64,000 bases of DNA from Paractinoplanes toevensis (lineage in GTDB: Bacteria; Actinomycetota; Actinomycetes; Mycobacteriales; Micromonosporaceae). The translations under genes were made by a program, and so were the position numbers. This document shows, piece after piece, positions 1-8,541 of the stretch (the stretch's first letter is position 1; each line of letters opens with the position of its first letter). The stretch is taken from contig NZ_BOQN01000051.1 in assembly GCF_018332695.1 (NCBI RefSeq), forward strand, positions 1 through 64,000, in the 5' to 3' direction. The notes below the pieces were generated by a model. It saw only the letters and a program-made list of their open reading frames with translations. It searched no databases and was not told where the DNA came from.

Positions 1-537
1 GAACTCCGGGTCGACGATCGCCGCGGCCGGGACCAGGAACGGGCTGGAGATGCCCACCTTGAGCTCCCGGCCCGGGTCGGAGATGACCGCCACCGGGGTG
101 ACCTCGGAGCCGGTGCCGGCCGTGGTCGGCAGCGCCACCACCGGCGTGACCGGCCCGGGCACCAGGTTCTCGCCGTAGTACCGGCTGAGCGGCCCGTCGT
201 ACACCGCGAGCAGCGCGATCAGCTTGGCCGCGTCGAGCGCACTGCCCCCGCCGATCGCCACGATGACGTCGGGGTCGACGTCCCGGGCCATCGCGCCGGC
301 CGCATCCAGGGTGCCGACCGGCAGCTCGGGTGTGATCTCCGAGTGGACCCGCACGTCGAGCCCGGCCGCGGTGAGCGCGCCGACGGTCTCGTCGAAGAAC
401 CGCGTGCCGAGCAGGAACGGGTCGACGACGGCGAGGACCCGCCGGCCGTGCACCCGCACCACCGGCAGAAGCTGGGCGCGGGCCCCGTAGCCGAAGTGCA
501 CCCGGGCCGGCAGCCGCAGCGTTCCGAGGTCAGGCAA
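1..537 (-). CDS. Iron-containing alcohol dehydrogenase / maleylacetate reductase-like (3' end outside window)
   Basis: Partial; the C-terminus lies beyond the left edge, leaving about 179 codons. The visible N-terminal half has the nucleotide-binding GGGSALDAAK and the PTTAGTGSEVT motif of the iron-dependent alcohol dehydrogenase superfamily. The family uses NAD(P)H to reduce aldehydes, ketones or maleylacetate, with a metal bound by residues in the missing half. No ATG fits; the likely start is TTG at 537, overlapping the upstream SDR stop by 8 bp. It is the last visible gene of the leftward operon starting at 4848, so it probably handles an aldehyde or keto intermediate released by the operon's aldolase. 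Family is confident; substrate is unknown. Confidence 0.8.
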   Translation of the reverse strand, partial: MPDLGTLRLPARVHFGYGARAQLLPVVRVHGRRVLAVVDPFLLGTRFFDETVGALTAAGLDVRVHSEITPELPVGTLDAAGAMARDVDPDVIVAIGGGSALDAAKLIALLAVYDGPLSRYYGENLVPGPVTPVVALPTTAGTGSEVTPVAVISDPGRELKVGISSPFLVPAAAIVDPEF

Positions 538-1285
538 CGAAACCACCGTCCACCGGCAGGATGACCCCGCTGACATGACTGGCCCGGTCACTGAGCAGGA
601 ACGAGGCCGCCGCGCCGACCTCCGCCCCGGTGCCCGCCTTGCGCAGCGGGGTGGCCGCGATCCGCGCCTCGACCCCGCCCGGAATGGCCAGCCGGGTCTG
701 ATCCAGCATCGGTGTCTCGGTCGGCCCGGGTGCGATCACGTTGACCCGGATCCCGAGCGGCCCGAAGTCGTGCGCCGCGGTGCGGGTGAGCCCGATGACC
801 GCGTGCTTGCTGGCCTGATAGGCACCCATCCCGGAGCTGCCCCGCAGCCCACCGATGCTGCTCATGTTGACGATCGACCCGGCCCCGCGCGGCTCCATCA
901 CCCGCACCTCCTCCCGGATGAGCAGCCACGTCCCCTTGACGTTGACCGCCATCAGCCGGTCGAAGTCCTCCTCGGACACCCGGTCGAGCCGCCCGCCCTG
1001 GGTGGTGGCCGCGTTGTTGAACGCTCCGTCGAGCCGCCCGAACCGCGCGACGGTCGCGTCGACGACCCGGCGCACGTCCTCGGCCTTCGATACGTCGCCG
1101 GTCGTCCAGGCGACCTCGCGGCCGTCCTTCGCCAGCTCGGCCGCGATCTCCGCGAGTGGCCCCTCGGACCGGGCCACCAGCATCAGCGAGGCCCCGTCGG
1201 CGGCGAAGGCCCGGGCGGCATCGGCCCCGATCCCGGCGCTGGCCCCGACCACCAGGATGACCTTGCCGGAAAGTAGTTCGTTCAT
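530..1285 (-). CDS. SDR family NAD(P)-dependent oxidoreductase
   Basis: 251 aa, normal length for a classical short-chain dehydrogenase. It has the cofactor motif GASAGIG (residues 14-20), NNAAT, the catalytic Ser in NMSSIGG, YxxxK as YQASK, and the C-terminal NVIAPGPTETPM segment. It is cytosolic and should oxidise or reduce a hydroxyl/keto group. Its start overlaps the stop of the preceding HpcH/HpaI aldolase by 4 bp (ATGA), so the two are translationally coupled. Operon context suggests it acts on an intermediate made or cleaved by the aldolase or the BKACE enzyme. The exact substrate cannot be inferred. Confidence 0.9.
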   Translation of the reverse strand: MNELLSGKVILVVGASAGIGADAARAFAADGASLMLVARSEGPLAEIAAELAKDGREVAWTTGDVSKAEDVRRVVDATVARFGRLDGAFNNAATTQGGRLDRVSEEDFDRLMAVNVKGTWLLIREEVRVMEPRGAGSIVNMSSIGGLRGSSGMGAYQASKHAVIGLTRTAAHDFGPLGIRVNVIAPGPTETPMLDQTRLAIPGGVEARIAATPLRKAGTGAEVGAAASFLLSDRASHVSGVILPVDGGFVA

Positions 1286-2145
1286 GCGGGGAATTCCTCT
1301 CCGCGAGCCGCCTCGACGGCCGCTTTCGCGGCCGCCCCGAAGAGACTCGCGTCGTTGCTGAGCATGGTGAAAGTGAATCCGGCCTCGATGGCCGCACGAA
1401 CCGACGCGGCGGTAGCACCCCCGGCGTTGCCGACCGGAACTCCGGACGCCTTGACGACAGAGGCGATCATTTCGACGATCTCCGGGTCGGACTCGGTGCG
1501 GCCCTCGCTCACCGACAGGTCGGCGGCGCCGACGAGCAGTGCGGAAACCCCCTCGACCGCCGCGATCTCGCCGGCGTTGCGGACACCCTCGGCGCTCTCG
1601 ATCTGAGCGATCAGCACGACCTCCTCCCGGCCGTAGCGCAGGTAATCCGCGCGGGACCGGAGGCCCCAGGCGCCGGCCCGGCCGGTCGAGCCGACGCCGC
1701 GGGCGCCGAGCGGCGGGAAGCGGACCGCACGCACCGCGGCCCGCGCCTGCTCGACAGTGTCGACGTGCGGGACCATGATTCCGGCGGCACCAGCGTCGAG
1801 AACCCGCTGGGCCAGGCCGTCGCCGATGCCGGGGACGCGGACGATCGGCGCGACGCCGGTGTGCAGCGCGGTGCCGATCAGGCGGTAGGCCGTCTCGACG
1901 CTGATCGGCGAGTGCTCCAGGTCGATGACGACGAAGTCGAAGCCGGCCAGCGCGACCAACTCCATGATCTCCATCGCCGGGATCTTGATCCAGGTGCCGA
2001 GCGCCGGCCCACGCCCGCCCGCCAGAAGGCCGGCGACCCGGCCGCGGACAGAGCCGCCGTCCGGCCCGGCACCAGACCCGCCGTCCGGCCCGGCACCAGA
2101 CCCGCCGTCCGGCCCGGTGCCACGGCCGGTGATGAAGCCCGTCAC
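1282..2145 (-). CDS. HpcH/HpaI family aldolase with repeat-built N-terminal extension
   Basis: 287 aa. Class II aldolases of this family cleave 4-hydroxy-2-oxoacids to pyruvate plus an aldehyde using a divalent metal. Visible signatures: GTWIKIP, VVIDLEHSP, IMVPHVDT, the metal-ligand region QIESAEGV and GAADLSVS. The start is GTG 2145, whose T and G lie in the TGA stop of the upstream cupin gene; no later ATG/GTG precedes the conserved GTW segment. Between start and domain lie three copies of an 8-residue Gly-Pro-Asp-Gly-Gly-Ser-Gly-Ala unit, encoded by a 24-bp tandem repeat, which members of the family normally lack. A second aldolase at 22894-23649 has no such extension. Confidence 0.88.
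   Translation of the reverse strand: MTGFITGRGTGPDGGSGAGPDGGSGAGPDGGSVRGRVAGLLAGGRGPALGTWIKIPAMEIMELVALAGFDFVVIDLEHSPISVETAYRLIGTALHTGVAPIVRVPGIGDGLAQRVLDAGAAGIMVPHVDTVEQARAAVRAVRFPPLGARGVGSTGRAGAWGLRSRADYLRYGREEVVLIAQIESAEGVRNAGEIAAVEGVSALLVGAADLSVSEGRTESDPEIVEMIASVVKASGVPVGNAGGATAASVRAAIEAGFTFTMLSNDASLFGAAAKAAVEAARGEEFPA
2056..2118. repeat. 24-bp in-frame tandem repeat inside the aldolase N-terminus
   Basis: About 2.6 copies of a 24-bp unit containing CCGTCCGGCCCGGCACCAGA. Copies are almost identical at DNA level, which suggests recent slippage, and the reading frame is kept (8 codons per unit). Confidence 0.85.
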
Positions 2146-3035
2146 GGCGCGGGGTAATCGTCGGCGTTGAGCACCCAGCCCGAGGCGGAGAAGTCGGTGC
2201 GGGGCGGCGAGAAGATGTCGATCAGCTGCTGGTGCGGGCCGATGCCCTGGGTGGTGTGCACGGTGGGCGGGGGGATCACGCAGATCGACGGGGCCGGGAT
2301 CTCGCCGTGCTCGTCCGGGCGCCACGACAACGAGTCCGGGCCCCACGGGTAGCGGATGTGGTGCACGAACGTGCCTTTGACGGCGAGCGAGATCTGCTCG
2401 AAGTCGTCGTGGTGGTGCGGGGACAGCTTGCGGGCGTTGCGCGGCGCCGGTTCCTCGGCCAGGAAGTTGACCATCAGGTTGGTGGTGCGGAAGATCCGGC
2501 CGAAGCGGCCCTCGACGATCGGGGTGTCGGCCAGGCGGTAGACCCGCAAGCGGAACCCGCCGACCGGGTCGGGCCAGGGCACCAGCGGCGCGGCCCGCAG
2601 GTCCGGTTCGGCGTAGGCGTCGGCATTCACCGCCAGAGCGGTCAGGTCGTCCGCCACCGACGAGAAGAGCCGGATGAGTACGCCGTCCCCGTCGGCCGTG
2701 ACGGCACTGTCGCCGGGCGGGACGACCACGAACGCCTCCTCGGCGATCGACGAGGTCTCGCCCCCGGCGGTGACGGTCACCGGCGCGCTTTCCGAGTACA
2801 TCAGGACGGCGTACTCGTCGGGCTGACCCACGCGGCGGAAGACGTCGCCGGCCTTGGCGTAGCTGTAGGCGATCACCAGGTTGGCGGCCCGGGCGAACCA
2901 GGTGCGAGTGCCGTCCAGAACGGTCGGCTCGTAGGTGAGGAACTCGATCCACTGGGACGCCTTGATCGGGCCCGAGAGGGCCGGCCCGGCGGTGGCGAGC
3001 TTGGACCGGATGTCGTCGGCGGCGTAGGTGCTCAT
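2142..3035 (-). CDS. Two-domain cupin-fold protein, family unknown
   Basis: 297 aa. Two beta-sandwich-like halves each show a cupin-type turn (VVPPGDS and VIPPPTVHTT), and the second half has a His-rich KLSPHHHDDFEQ followed by GTFVHHIRYPW that could bind a metal. It starts at ATG 3035 after AAAGGA, overlapping the upstream BKACE stop by 4 bp. Its paralog at 21985-22884 shares SPHxHDDFEQ, the VIPPPSQHTS-like turn and the C-terminal FNADDYPAP. In both loci it sits next to an HpcH/HpaI aldolase, so its role is tied to that step, perhaps as an isomerase, dioxygenase or lyase. Function is inferred from context only. Confidence 0.75.
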   Translation of the reverse strand: MSTYAADDIRSKLATAGPALSGPIKASQWIEFLTYEPTVLDGTRTWFARAANLVIAYSYAKAGDVFRRVGQPDEYAVLMYSESAPVTVTAGGETSSIAEEAFVVVPPGDSAVTADGDGVLIRLFSSVADDLTALAVNADAYAEPDLRAAPLVPWPDPVGGFRLRVYRLADTPIVEGRFGRIFRTTNLMVNFLAEEPAPRNARKLSPHHHDDFEQISLAVKGTFVHHIRYPWGPDSLSWRPDEHGEIPAPSICVIPPPTVHTTQGIGPHQQLIDIFSPPRTDFSASGWVLNADDYPAP

Positions 3036-3949
3036 GAGCGTCCTTTCAGGCCGAGGATGGCTCGGGCCTCGTCGGGAGTGGCGATCTTTTTGCCGAGGTC
3101 CTCGATGACGCCACGGATCTTGTTGACCTGCTGGGCGTTGCTCTCGGCCAGGCGGCCCTTGCCGATCCACAGGCTGTCCTCGAGGCCGACCCGGACGTGC
3201 CCGCCGAGCCAGGCGCTGTGCGTCCCGAACTGCATCTGGTCGCGGCCGGCCGCGAACGCGGAGAACGCGTAGTCGTCGCCGAACAGCTTGTCCGCGATCC
3301 GGACCATGTGTTCGAGGTTCTCGTGGTCGGCGCCGATGCCGCCGAGGATGCCGAACACGCCTTGAATGAGCAGCGGCGCCTCCACCAGGCCCCGGTCGGC
3401 GAAGTAGGCCAGCGAGTAGAGGTGCCCGATGTCGTAGCACTCGAACTCGAACCGGGTGCCCACGGCGCTCAGCGTGCGCAGCGTGTGCTCGATCCGGTCG
3501 AACGTGTTGATGAACGGGTGGGAGTAGGTGTTCAGGACGTACTGCTTCTCCCAGTCGTGTTTCCAGGTGGTCACCCGGTCGGCGATGCCGGAGTAGACGA
3601 AGTTCATCGAGCCCATGTTCAGCGAGGCCAGTTCGGGCGCGAAGCGGGTCGCCGCGGCCAGCCGCTCGTCCATCGTCATCTGCGACGAGCCGCCGGTGGT
3701 GATGTTGATGACCGCGCCGGTGCGCTCCCGGATCGGCGGCACGATCCGCTCGAAGATCTCCGGTTCCCAGGCCGGCCGCCCGTCGGGGTGGCGGGCGTGC
3801 AGGTGGACGACGGCCGAGCCGGCCTCGACCGCGCCGACCGCCGCCTCGACCACCTCCTCGGCGGTCAGCGGCAGGTGCGGGCTCTGCGAGGGGACGTTCA
3901 CCGAGCCGGTCACCGCCGTGGTGATGATGACCTTGCCGGCCCGGCGCAT
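3032..3949 (-). CDS. BKACE (DUF849) beta-keto acid cleavage enzyme
   Basis: 305 aa, typical for the family that includes 3-keto-5-aminohexanoate cleavage enzyme. These Zn-dependent enzymes condense a beta-keto acid with acetyl-CoA and release acetoacetate plus a new CoA ester. Visible: N-terminal VIITTAVTGS, the metal-binding HLHARHPDG (two His), NITTGGSS, the MGSMNF segment and the late VRVGLEDSLW motif carrying the conserved Arg and Glu. Start ATG 3949 shares one base with the upstream TGA stop. Within the operon it would follow an oxidation step and precede the aldolase and dehydrogenases. BKACE substrates vary widely and cannot be assigned here. Confidence 0.9.
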   Translation of the reverse strand: MRRAGKVIITTAVTGSVNVPSQSPHLPLTAEEVVEAAVGAVEAGSAVVHLHARHPDGRPAWEPEIFERIVPPIRERTGAVINITTGGSSQMTMDERLAAATRFAPELASLNMGSMNFVYSGIADRVTTWKHDWEKQYVLNTYSHPFINTFDRIEHTLRTLSAVGTRFEFECYDIGHLYSLAYFADRGLVEAPLLIQGVFGILGGIGADHENLEHMVRIADKLFGDDYAFSAFAAGRDQMQFGTHSAWLGGHVRVGLEDSLWIGKGRLAESNAQQVNKIRGVIEDLGKKIATPDEARAILGLKGRS

Positions 3950-4848
3950 CAGTTCGTCTCCTCGAGACCGAGCAGGTAGGCCGTGTTGCGGCAGATCATC
4001 TGGCGGATGTCGGTGGCCGGGATCCCGTGGTCGAGCAACTGCTGGATGATCAGCAGGTAGGCGTCGACCGGCAGCGGGTTGCCCTGCTGGCCGAGGTCGG
4101 AGTCGAGGACCGTACGCTCCGGGCCGATCTTGCGGATCCAATCGACGAGCTGCTCGATCGGCCAGCGCGGGGCCGGCACGTCGGGGTGGTACATGGACAG
4201 CTCGTGCTCGACGAACGCGCCGTACCCGAGCATCTCCTCGATGTCGGTCTCGGCCGCGTTGACGATGAAGTCGGGGTGGTGCAGCAGCAGCCGCTTGACG
4301 CCGTTGCCGCTGGCCGTCTTGAAGAACGCGGTCATCGACGGCCCGTCCAGGTGGCCGCCGCTGAGCAGGATGCCGGCGTCCGCGACCAGGCGGGTGACCA
4401 GGTCGGTGTCGGCCGAGATGTCCCCGGTCCCGTCGAAGATCGACACCTCTTTCTCGTAGAGGTTGCCGGTCGCGCTGGGGAAGCCGTCGTCGTGGCTGTG
4501 GGCGCGGATGTGCTGCCCGGCCGAGACGGTCGGCCCCCACACGCACCGGCCGCCCATGTTGATGGCGACCGCCACCGCGGACGGGTTGATCCCGCCGACC
4601 TCGCTGTTGAGCGCCACTCCCCCGTACATCGGTGTCGGCGCGTCCGCCAGCTGCGTCTTCATCGCCAGCAGGTCCATCACCGTGTTGTGGTGGTGCGACT
4701 TGACGAGGATCGCGCGCATGCCGATGCGGGCGCCGTCGTGCGACGCCTCGACGTGGTCGAACCGGCGGGGGAACGGGCTCGGGCCGGAGTGGCAGTGGAG
4801 GTCGACCGTGCCGTCGAGAACCTTCAGCAGTCCGGGCGCGATGTCCAT
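3949..4848 (-). CDS. DUF6282 family amidohydrolase-like protein (copy 1 of 3)
   Basis: 299 aa. An N-terminal DLHCHSGPSPFPRR and later KSHHHNT resemble the HxH metal site of PHP/amidohydrolase TIM barrels. Further His/Asp candidates are in SGGHLDG, LLLHHPD and LDSDLGQQGNPLP. Family members are mostly annotated only as DUF6282, so the reaction is unknown; hydrolysis or decarboxylation by a metal centre is an inference. It is the first gene of the leftward operon and is divergent from the IclR regulator, with the palindrome GAACT-CGA-AGTTC 27 bp upstream. Paralogs lie at 17704 and 32865. Confidence 0.75.
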   Translation of the reverse strand: MDIAPGLLKVLDGTVDLHCHSGPSPFPRRFDHVEASHDGARIGMRAILVKSHHHNTVMDLLAMKTQLADAPTPMYGGVALNSEVGGINPSAVAVAINMGGRCVWGPTVSAGQHIRAHSHDDGFPSATGNLYEKEVSIFDGTGDISADTDLVTRLVADAGILLSGGHLDGPSMTAFFKTASGNGVKRLLLHHPDFIVNAAETDIEEMLGYGAFVEHELSMYHPDVPAPRWPIEQLVDWIRKIGPERTVLDSDLGQQGNPLPVDAYLLIIQQLLDHGIPATDIRQMICRNTAYLLGLEETN

Positions 4849-5020
4849 CCAGGGCCTCCTAATGTTCGTATCTCGAACTCGAAGTTCAAGCTACGCACGC
4901 ATGAACCCGGTGTCCAGCCCGTAGCGACCAGGTTTCGTTCACTATGCGGATTTGACGATTGCATAATGAACAATCGGCTGCTCTACTGATCGGCACGACG
5001 CCGACGGGAGGGAGGAACCG
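4849..5020. promoter_or_regulatory. Divergent promoter region with two palindromes, probable IclR operators
   Basis: 172-bp gap between DUF6282 (left) and IclR (right). Palindrome 1 is GAACT-CGA-AGTTC at 4875-4887. Palindrome 2 has arms GTTCACTATGC (4937-4947) and GCATAATGAAC (4961-4971), 10 of 11 positions complementary. An overlapping CGATTG-N9-CAATCG lies at 4956-4976. IclR regulators usually bind such sites upstream of their own gene and the divergent operon. Assignment to the adjacent regulator is an inference. Confidence 0.65.
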
Positions 5021-5734
5021 ATGAGCGACATCCAGTCGATCGAGCGCGCGGCCGCCGTGCTCGCCCTGCTCGACCAGAACACCCGCAGCCTCACGCCGGC
5101 GCTGGTGAGCGAGCGGCTCGGCCTCAACCGGACGACCGCCCACCGCTACCTCTCGTCGTTGCAGCGGGCCGGCTTCCTGGGCGCCACCTTCGGCCCCGGA
5201 CCGCTGCTCGACCAGCTCTCCGCGCTGGTCTCGGTGCGCCAGCAGATCCTGTCGCTGGCCCCGCCGATCATGCGGCGGCTCTCCGACGAGACCGGGCTGA
5301 CCACGGTGCTGAGCTTCCTGGGCCTGGCCGGGGCGGTGGTCACCCTGGTCGAGGAGGGCGAGGGCACGATCGTCCTGACCGTACGGATCGGCACGGTGCT
5401 CGAGCTCAAGGCCGCCCAGTCCCGGGTGCTGCTGGCCTTCCAGGCCGACAGCTCGGCGATGACCCGCGCGCACGCCGGCCTCAGCACGACCCAGGCCGCC
5501 CAGGAGTACGAGGTGCTGGCCGCCGCCCGCCGCGACCGGATGGCCTGGGGCGACCTCGGCCACGACGGTCTCGCCTCGGTCGCCGTCCCGATCTTCGGGC
5601 AGCACGACGTGCAGGCCGCGATGGCGATGATCGGCACCACCGCGATGCTGCGCACCTCCGACCGGGCGGCCCAGCGGGTCCGGCAGCTGGAGAGCGCCGC
5701 CCAGAACTTCAGTTCCCTGATCGCGAGGATGTGA
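5021..5734 (+). CDS. IclR family transcriptional regulator (copy 1)
   Basis: 237 aa. N-terminal winged helix-turn-helix (residues about 5-60, with SERLGLNRTTAHRYLSSL as recognition region) and a C-terminal GAF-like effector domain. A GAGGGAGGA Shine-Dalgarno precedes the ATG. It is divergent from the DUF6282/BKACE/aldolase operon and 4 bp ahead of the PotB-type permease gene, so it probably controls both. The palindromes at 4875-4887 and 4937-4971 are likely targets. The effector is probably the imported compound or its first metabolite. Confidence 0.9.
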   Translation: MSDIQSIERAAAVLALLDQNTRSLTPALVSERLGLNRTTAHRYLSSLQRAGFLGATFGPGPLLDQLSALVSVRQQILSLAPPIMRRLSDETGLTTVLSFLGLAGAVVTLVEEGEGTIVLTVRIGTVLELKAAQSRVLLAFQADSSAMTRAHAGLSTTQAAQEYEVLAAARRDRMAWGDLGHDGLASVAVPIFGQHDVQAAMAMIGTTAMLRTSDRAAQRVRQLESAAQNFSSLIARM

Positions 5735-5738
5735 GGAC

Positions 5739-6584
5739 ATGCAAGCCAAGGCGAAGCAGTGGCTGCTCGTGCTGCCCGCGCTCGCGCTGCTCGCGGCCGT
5801 CCTGCTGGTGCCCCTGGGCCGAAGCCTGAAGCTCAGCGTCGCCGGCGGAAGCCTGGAGCACTACAAGTCGCTGTTCACCGACGGCGTCACGCTGACCGTG
5901 CTGGCCCGCACCGCGGCCACGGCGGCCGTGGTCACCCTGATCGCGGTGCTGCTCGGTTACCCGTACGCGTATCTGATGACCCGGGTCGAGCCGCGCCTGC
6001 GCGGCCTGTTGATGGTGATCGTCCTGGTGCCGTTCTGGACCTCGGTGATGGCCCGCAACTTCGCGTGGGTGATCATCCTGCAGCGCGGCGGGCCGGTGAA
6101 CTCGTTCTTCCGGCTGTTCGGCTGGGACCTGGTGCTCTACCAGTCGGTGGCCGGGGTGGCGATCGCGATGAGCCAGGTGCTGCTGCCGTTCATGGTGCTG
6201 CCGCTGTTCAGCGCGCTCAGCGGCATCGACCGGCGGTTGCTGCTGGCCGCCCGCGGCCTCGGCTCGCACCCGGTGAGGGCGTTCTGGAAGGTCTACTGGC
6301 CGCTGTCCCGCGGTGGCGTGGTGGCCGGCCTGATCCTGGTCTTCACGCTCAGCCTCGGCTTCTACGTCACCCCGGCCCTGGTCGGCGCGCCCCAGCAGTC
6401 GCTGGTCGCGCAACTGCTCGGCCAGCGCACCACCCAGTTGCTCGACTTCGAGGGCGCCGGCGCGCTCGGCATGCTCGTCCTGGTCGTCACCCTGGCCCTG
6501 GTGGCCTGGGCCAACCGGCTCGGCGGCACCATCTCGGCGATCGGTCTGGTGGCCGCGGCCCCGGCGAAAGGCGCCCGCTCATGA
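5739..6584 (+). CDS. ABC transporter permease, PotB/spermidine-putrescine type
   Basis: 281 aa integral membrane protein with about six hydrophobic helices, beginning with a long N-terminal one. The cytoplasmic coupling (EAA-like) loop is LLLAARGLGSHPVRAFWKV followed by a Pro. It starts 4 bp after the IclR stop and overlaps the next permease by 4 bp. With the following permease, ATPase and lipoprotein it makes a complete importer of the polyamine/opine/2-aminoethylphosphonate (PAAT) class. Homologous to the N-terminal half of the fused permease at 30074-31762. The substrate is not determined. Confidence 0.92.
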   Translation: MQAKAKQWLLVLPALALLAAVLLVPLGRSLKLSVAGGSLEHYKSLFTDGVTLTVLARTAATAAVVTLIAVLLGYPYAYLMTRVEPRLRGLLMVIVLVPFWTSVMARNFAWVIILQRGGPVNSFFRLFGWDLVLYQSVAGVAIAMSQVLLPFMVLPLFSALSGIDRRLLLAARGLGSHPVRAFWKVYWPLSRGGVVAGLILVFTLSLGFYVTPALVGAPQQSLVAQLLGQRTTQLLDFEGAGALGMLVLVVTLALVAWANRLGGTISAIGLVAAAPAKGARS

Positions 6585-7402
6585 CCGTCACCCTGGAAAA
6601 GCCGCGCCGGGCGACGAAGGTCGACCCCATCCCCTGGTGGCTCAAGCTCGTCGGCCTCGCGGTGGCGCTCTACTTCGTCCTGCCCACCCTGTTCGTCATC
6701 CCGATGAGCTTCAGCACGGCGACCACGTTCCAGTTCCCGCCGCGCGGTTTCTCGCTCCGGCTCTACCAGAACTTCTTCACCAACCCGGTCTGGCTCGACG
6801 CGCTGCGCAACTCGGTGCTGATCGCACTGCTCGCGGCGCTGCTGGCCACGGTGGTCGGCACCGCCGCGGCGATCGGCCTGCACAACCTCACCGGCCGGCT
6901 CGCGCGCTTCGCCCGTACCCTCCTGATGGTTTCGATCGTCACGCCGGCGATCGTCCTGGCCGTCGCGGTCTACATCTCCTTCCTCCAGTGGCGGCTGGTC
7001 GGCACGCTCGGCGGTTACGTGCTCGCCCACGCGGCCATCGGGGTGCCGTTCGTGCTGATCTCGGTGACCGGCGCGCTCGGTGGCTTCGATCCGAAGCTGC
7101 TGCGGGCGTCGGCCTCGCTCGGCGCCCCGCCGCTGCGCGCCTTCCTGACCGTCACGATGCCGCTGATCAGCCGCGGCATCGTCACCGGCGCCGTGTTCGC
7201 GTTCGTGACCTCCTTCGACGAGGTGGTCATCGCGCTCTTCCTGCGCTCGCCGGCCCTGCAGACGCTGCCGGTGCAGATGTACAACAGCGTCACCGTCGAG
7301 ATCGACCCCACCATCGCCGCCTCGTCCAGCGTCGTGGTCACCGCCGTCACCACCATCTGCCTCGTCCTGCAGTTCGTGGGCGGCCGGCGGCGGAACCGTT
7401 AG
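6581..7402 (+). CDS. ABC transporter permease, PotC type
   Basis: 273 aa with about six membrane helices. The first helix leads into VIPMSFSTATTFQFPPRG, typical of PotC-like permeases, and a coupling loop LLRASASLGAPPLRAF lies near residue 170. Start ATG 6581 overlaps the stop of the PotB-type gene. Near-identical motifs such as LPVQMYNSVTVEIDPTI recur in the C-terminal half of the fused permease at 30074-31762, so the two transporters share ancestry. Confidence 0.92.
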   Translation: MTVTLEKPRRATKVDPIPWWLKLVGLAVALYFVLPTLFVIPMSFSTATTFQFPPRGFSLRLYQNFFTNPVWLDALRNSVLIALLAALLATVVGTAAAIGLHNLTGRLARFARTLLMVSIVTPAIVLAVAVYISFLQWRLVGTLGGYVLAHAAIGVPFVLISVTGALGGFDPKLLRASASLGAPPLRAFLTVTMPLISRGIVTGAVFAFVTSFDEVVIALFLRSPALQTLPVQMYNSVTVEIDPTIAASSSVVVTAVTTICLVLQFVGGRRRNR

Positions 7403-7411
7403 GAGCTCCCG

Positions 7412-8530
7412 ATGCCCACTCTCATCTCGCACACCGAGCCGACGGCACCCGCGCGCACCGGCACCCAGATCCGGCTGGCCGGCGTCACCAAGGACTACGG
7501 GCTGGCCGCGCCGGCCGTCGACGACGTCTCGCTGACCATCGAGCCGGGCGAGTTCATGACGCTGCTCGGGCCGAGCGGCTCCGGCAAGACGACCACGCTC
7601 AACCTGATCGCCGGGTTCGAGACGCTCACCGCCGGGTCGATCGCGTTCGACGGCACCGACGTCAGCAACCTGCCGCCGCACAAGCGCAACCTGGGCATGC
7701 TCTTCCAGAACTACGCGCTCTTCCCGCACCTGACGGTCGCCCAGAACGTCGCCTACCCGCTGCGCGAGCGCAAGCTCGCCAAGCCGGAGATCGCCCGCAA
7801 GGTGGCCGAGGTGCTCGAACTCGTCCAGCTCACCGGCCGCGACAACCACCATCCGGCGCAGCTGTCCGGCGGGCAGCAGCAGCGGGTCGCGCTGGCCCGC
7901 GCGATCGTGTTCGGCCCGAACGCGCTGTTGCTCGACGAGCCGCTCGGCGCGCTCGACCGCAACCTGCGCGGCACGTTGCAGGCCGAGATCCACCGGATCC
8001 ACCGCGAGGTCGGCACCACCTTCGTCTTCGTCACGCACGACCAGGAGGAGGCGATGAACCTGTCCGACCGCATCGCACTCTTCAACAACGGCCGGATCGA
8101 GCAGGTCGGCACCCCGGAAGATCTCTACCAGCGGCCGGAGACCCTGTTCACGGCCACCTTCCTGGGCGATTCCAACGTCTTCGACGCCTCCCCGGCGCCG
8201 GACGGGACGTTCGCCTGGGAGGACAACATCTGGACGGTCGACAGGTCGACCGTCTCCGCGCGGGCGGCGGCCGGCGATCACGTCGCGCTGGTCGTCCGGC
8301 CCGAGGACGTACGGCTGGAAGGCGCCGTCCCGGCCGATGCCAACGCGGTGACCGCGACCATCCGCGACATCGAATACATGGGTGCCTACCGCACCGCGGT
8401 GCTCGCGCTCGGCCACGACGGCGTGGCCGGGCGGGCCCGCCTCGACGCCCTGGCCGCCGATTTCCGCCCCGGCCAGGCCGTTACCGCCTGGTGGCCGGTC
8501 GCCCGCCAGCACATCGTCGCCACTTTGTGA
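7412..8530 (+). CDS. ABC transporter ATP-binding protein, PotA type
   Basis: 372 aa. Walker A GPSGSGKT (residues 53-60), Q-loop FQNYALFPHLT, signature LSGGQQQR, Walker B LLLDEP and H-loop VTHDQ are all intact, followed by a C-terminal TOBE-like domain (region of VVRPEDVRLEG). It energises import through the two upstream permeases. GGAGCTC precedes the ATG and the gene begins 9 bp after the permease stop. Closely related to the ATPase at 31759-32844. Confidence 0.95.
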   Translation: MPTLISHTEPTAPARTGTQIRLAGVTKDYGLAAPAVDDVSLTIEPGEFMTLLGPSGSGKTTTLNLIAGFETLTAGSIAFDGTDVSNLPPHKRNLGMLFQNYALFPHLTVAQNVAYPLRERKLAKPEIARKVAEVLELVQLTGRDNHHPAQLSGGQQQRVALARAIVFGPNALLLDEPLGALDRNLRGTLQAEIHRIHREVGTTFVFVTHDQEEAMNLSDRIALFNNGRIEQVGTPEDLYQRPETLFTATFLGDSNVFDASPAPDGTFAWEDNIWTVDRSTVSARAAAGDHVALVVRPEDVRLEGAVPADANAVTATIRDIEYMGAYRTAVLALGHDGVAGRARLDALAADFRPGQAVTAWWPVARQHIVATL

Positions 8531-8541
8531 AGGAAGTGACA

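Noticed and set aside
6362..8512. Very long open frame antisense to the ABC transporter genes
   Set aside because: It mirrors strongly supported permease and ATPase genes; its translation is Arg/Glu/His-rich low-complexity typical of antisense reading in high-GC DNA and has no domain.
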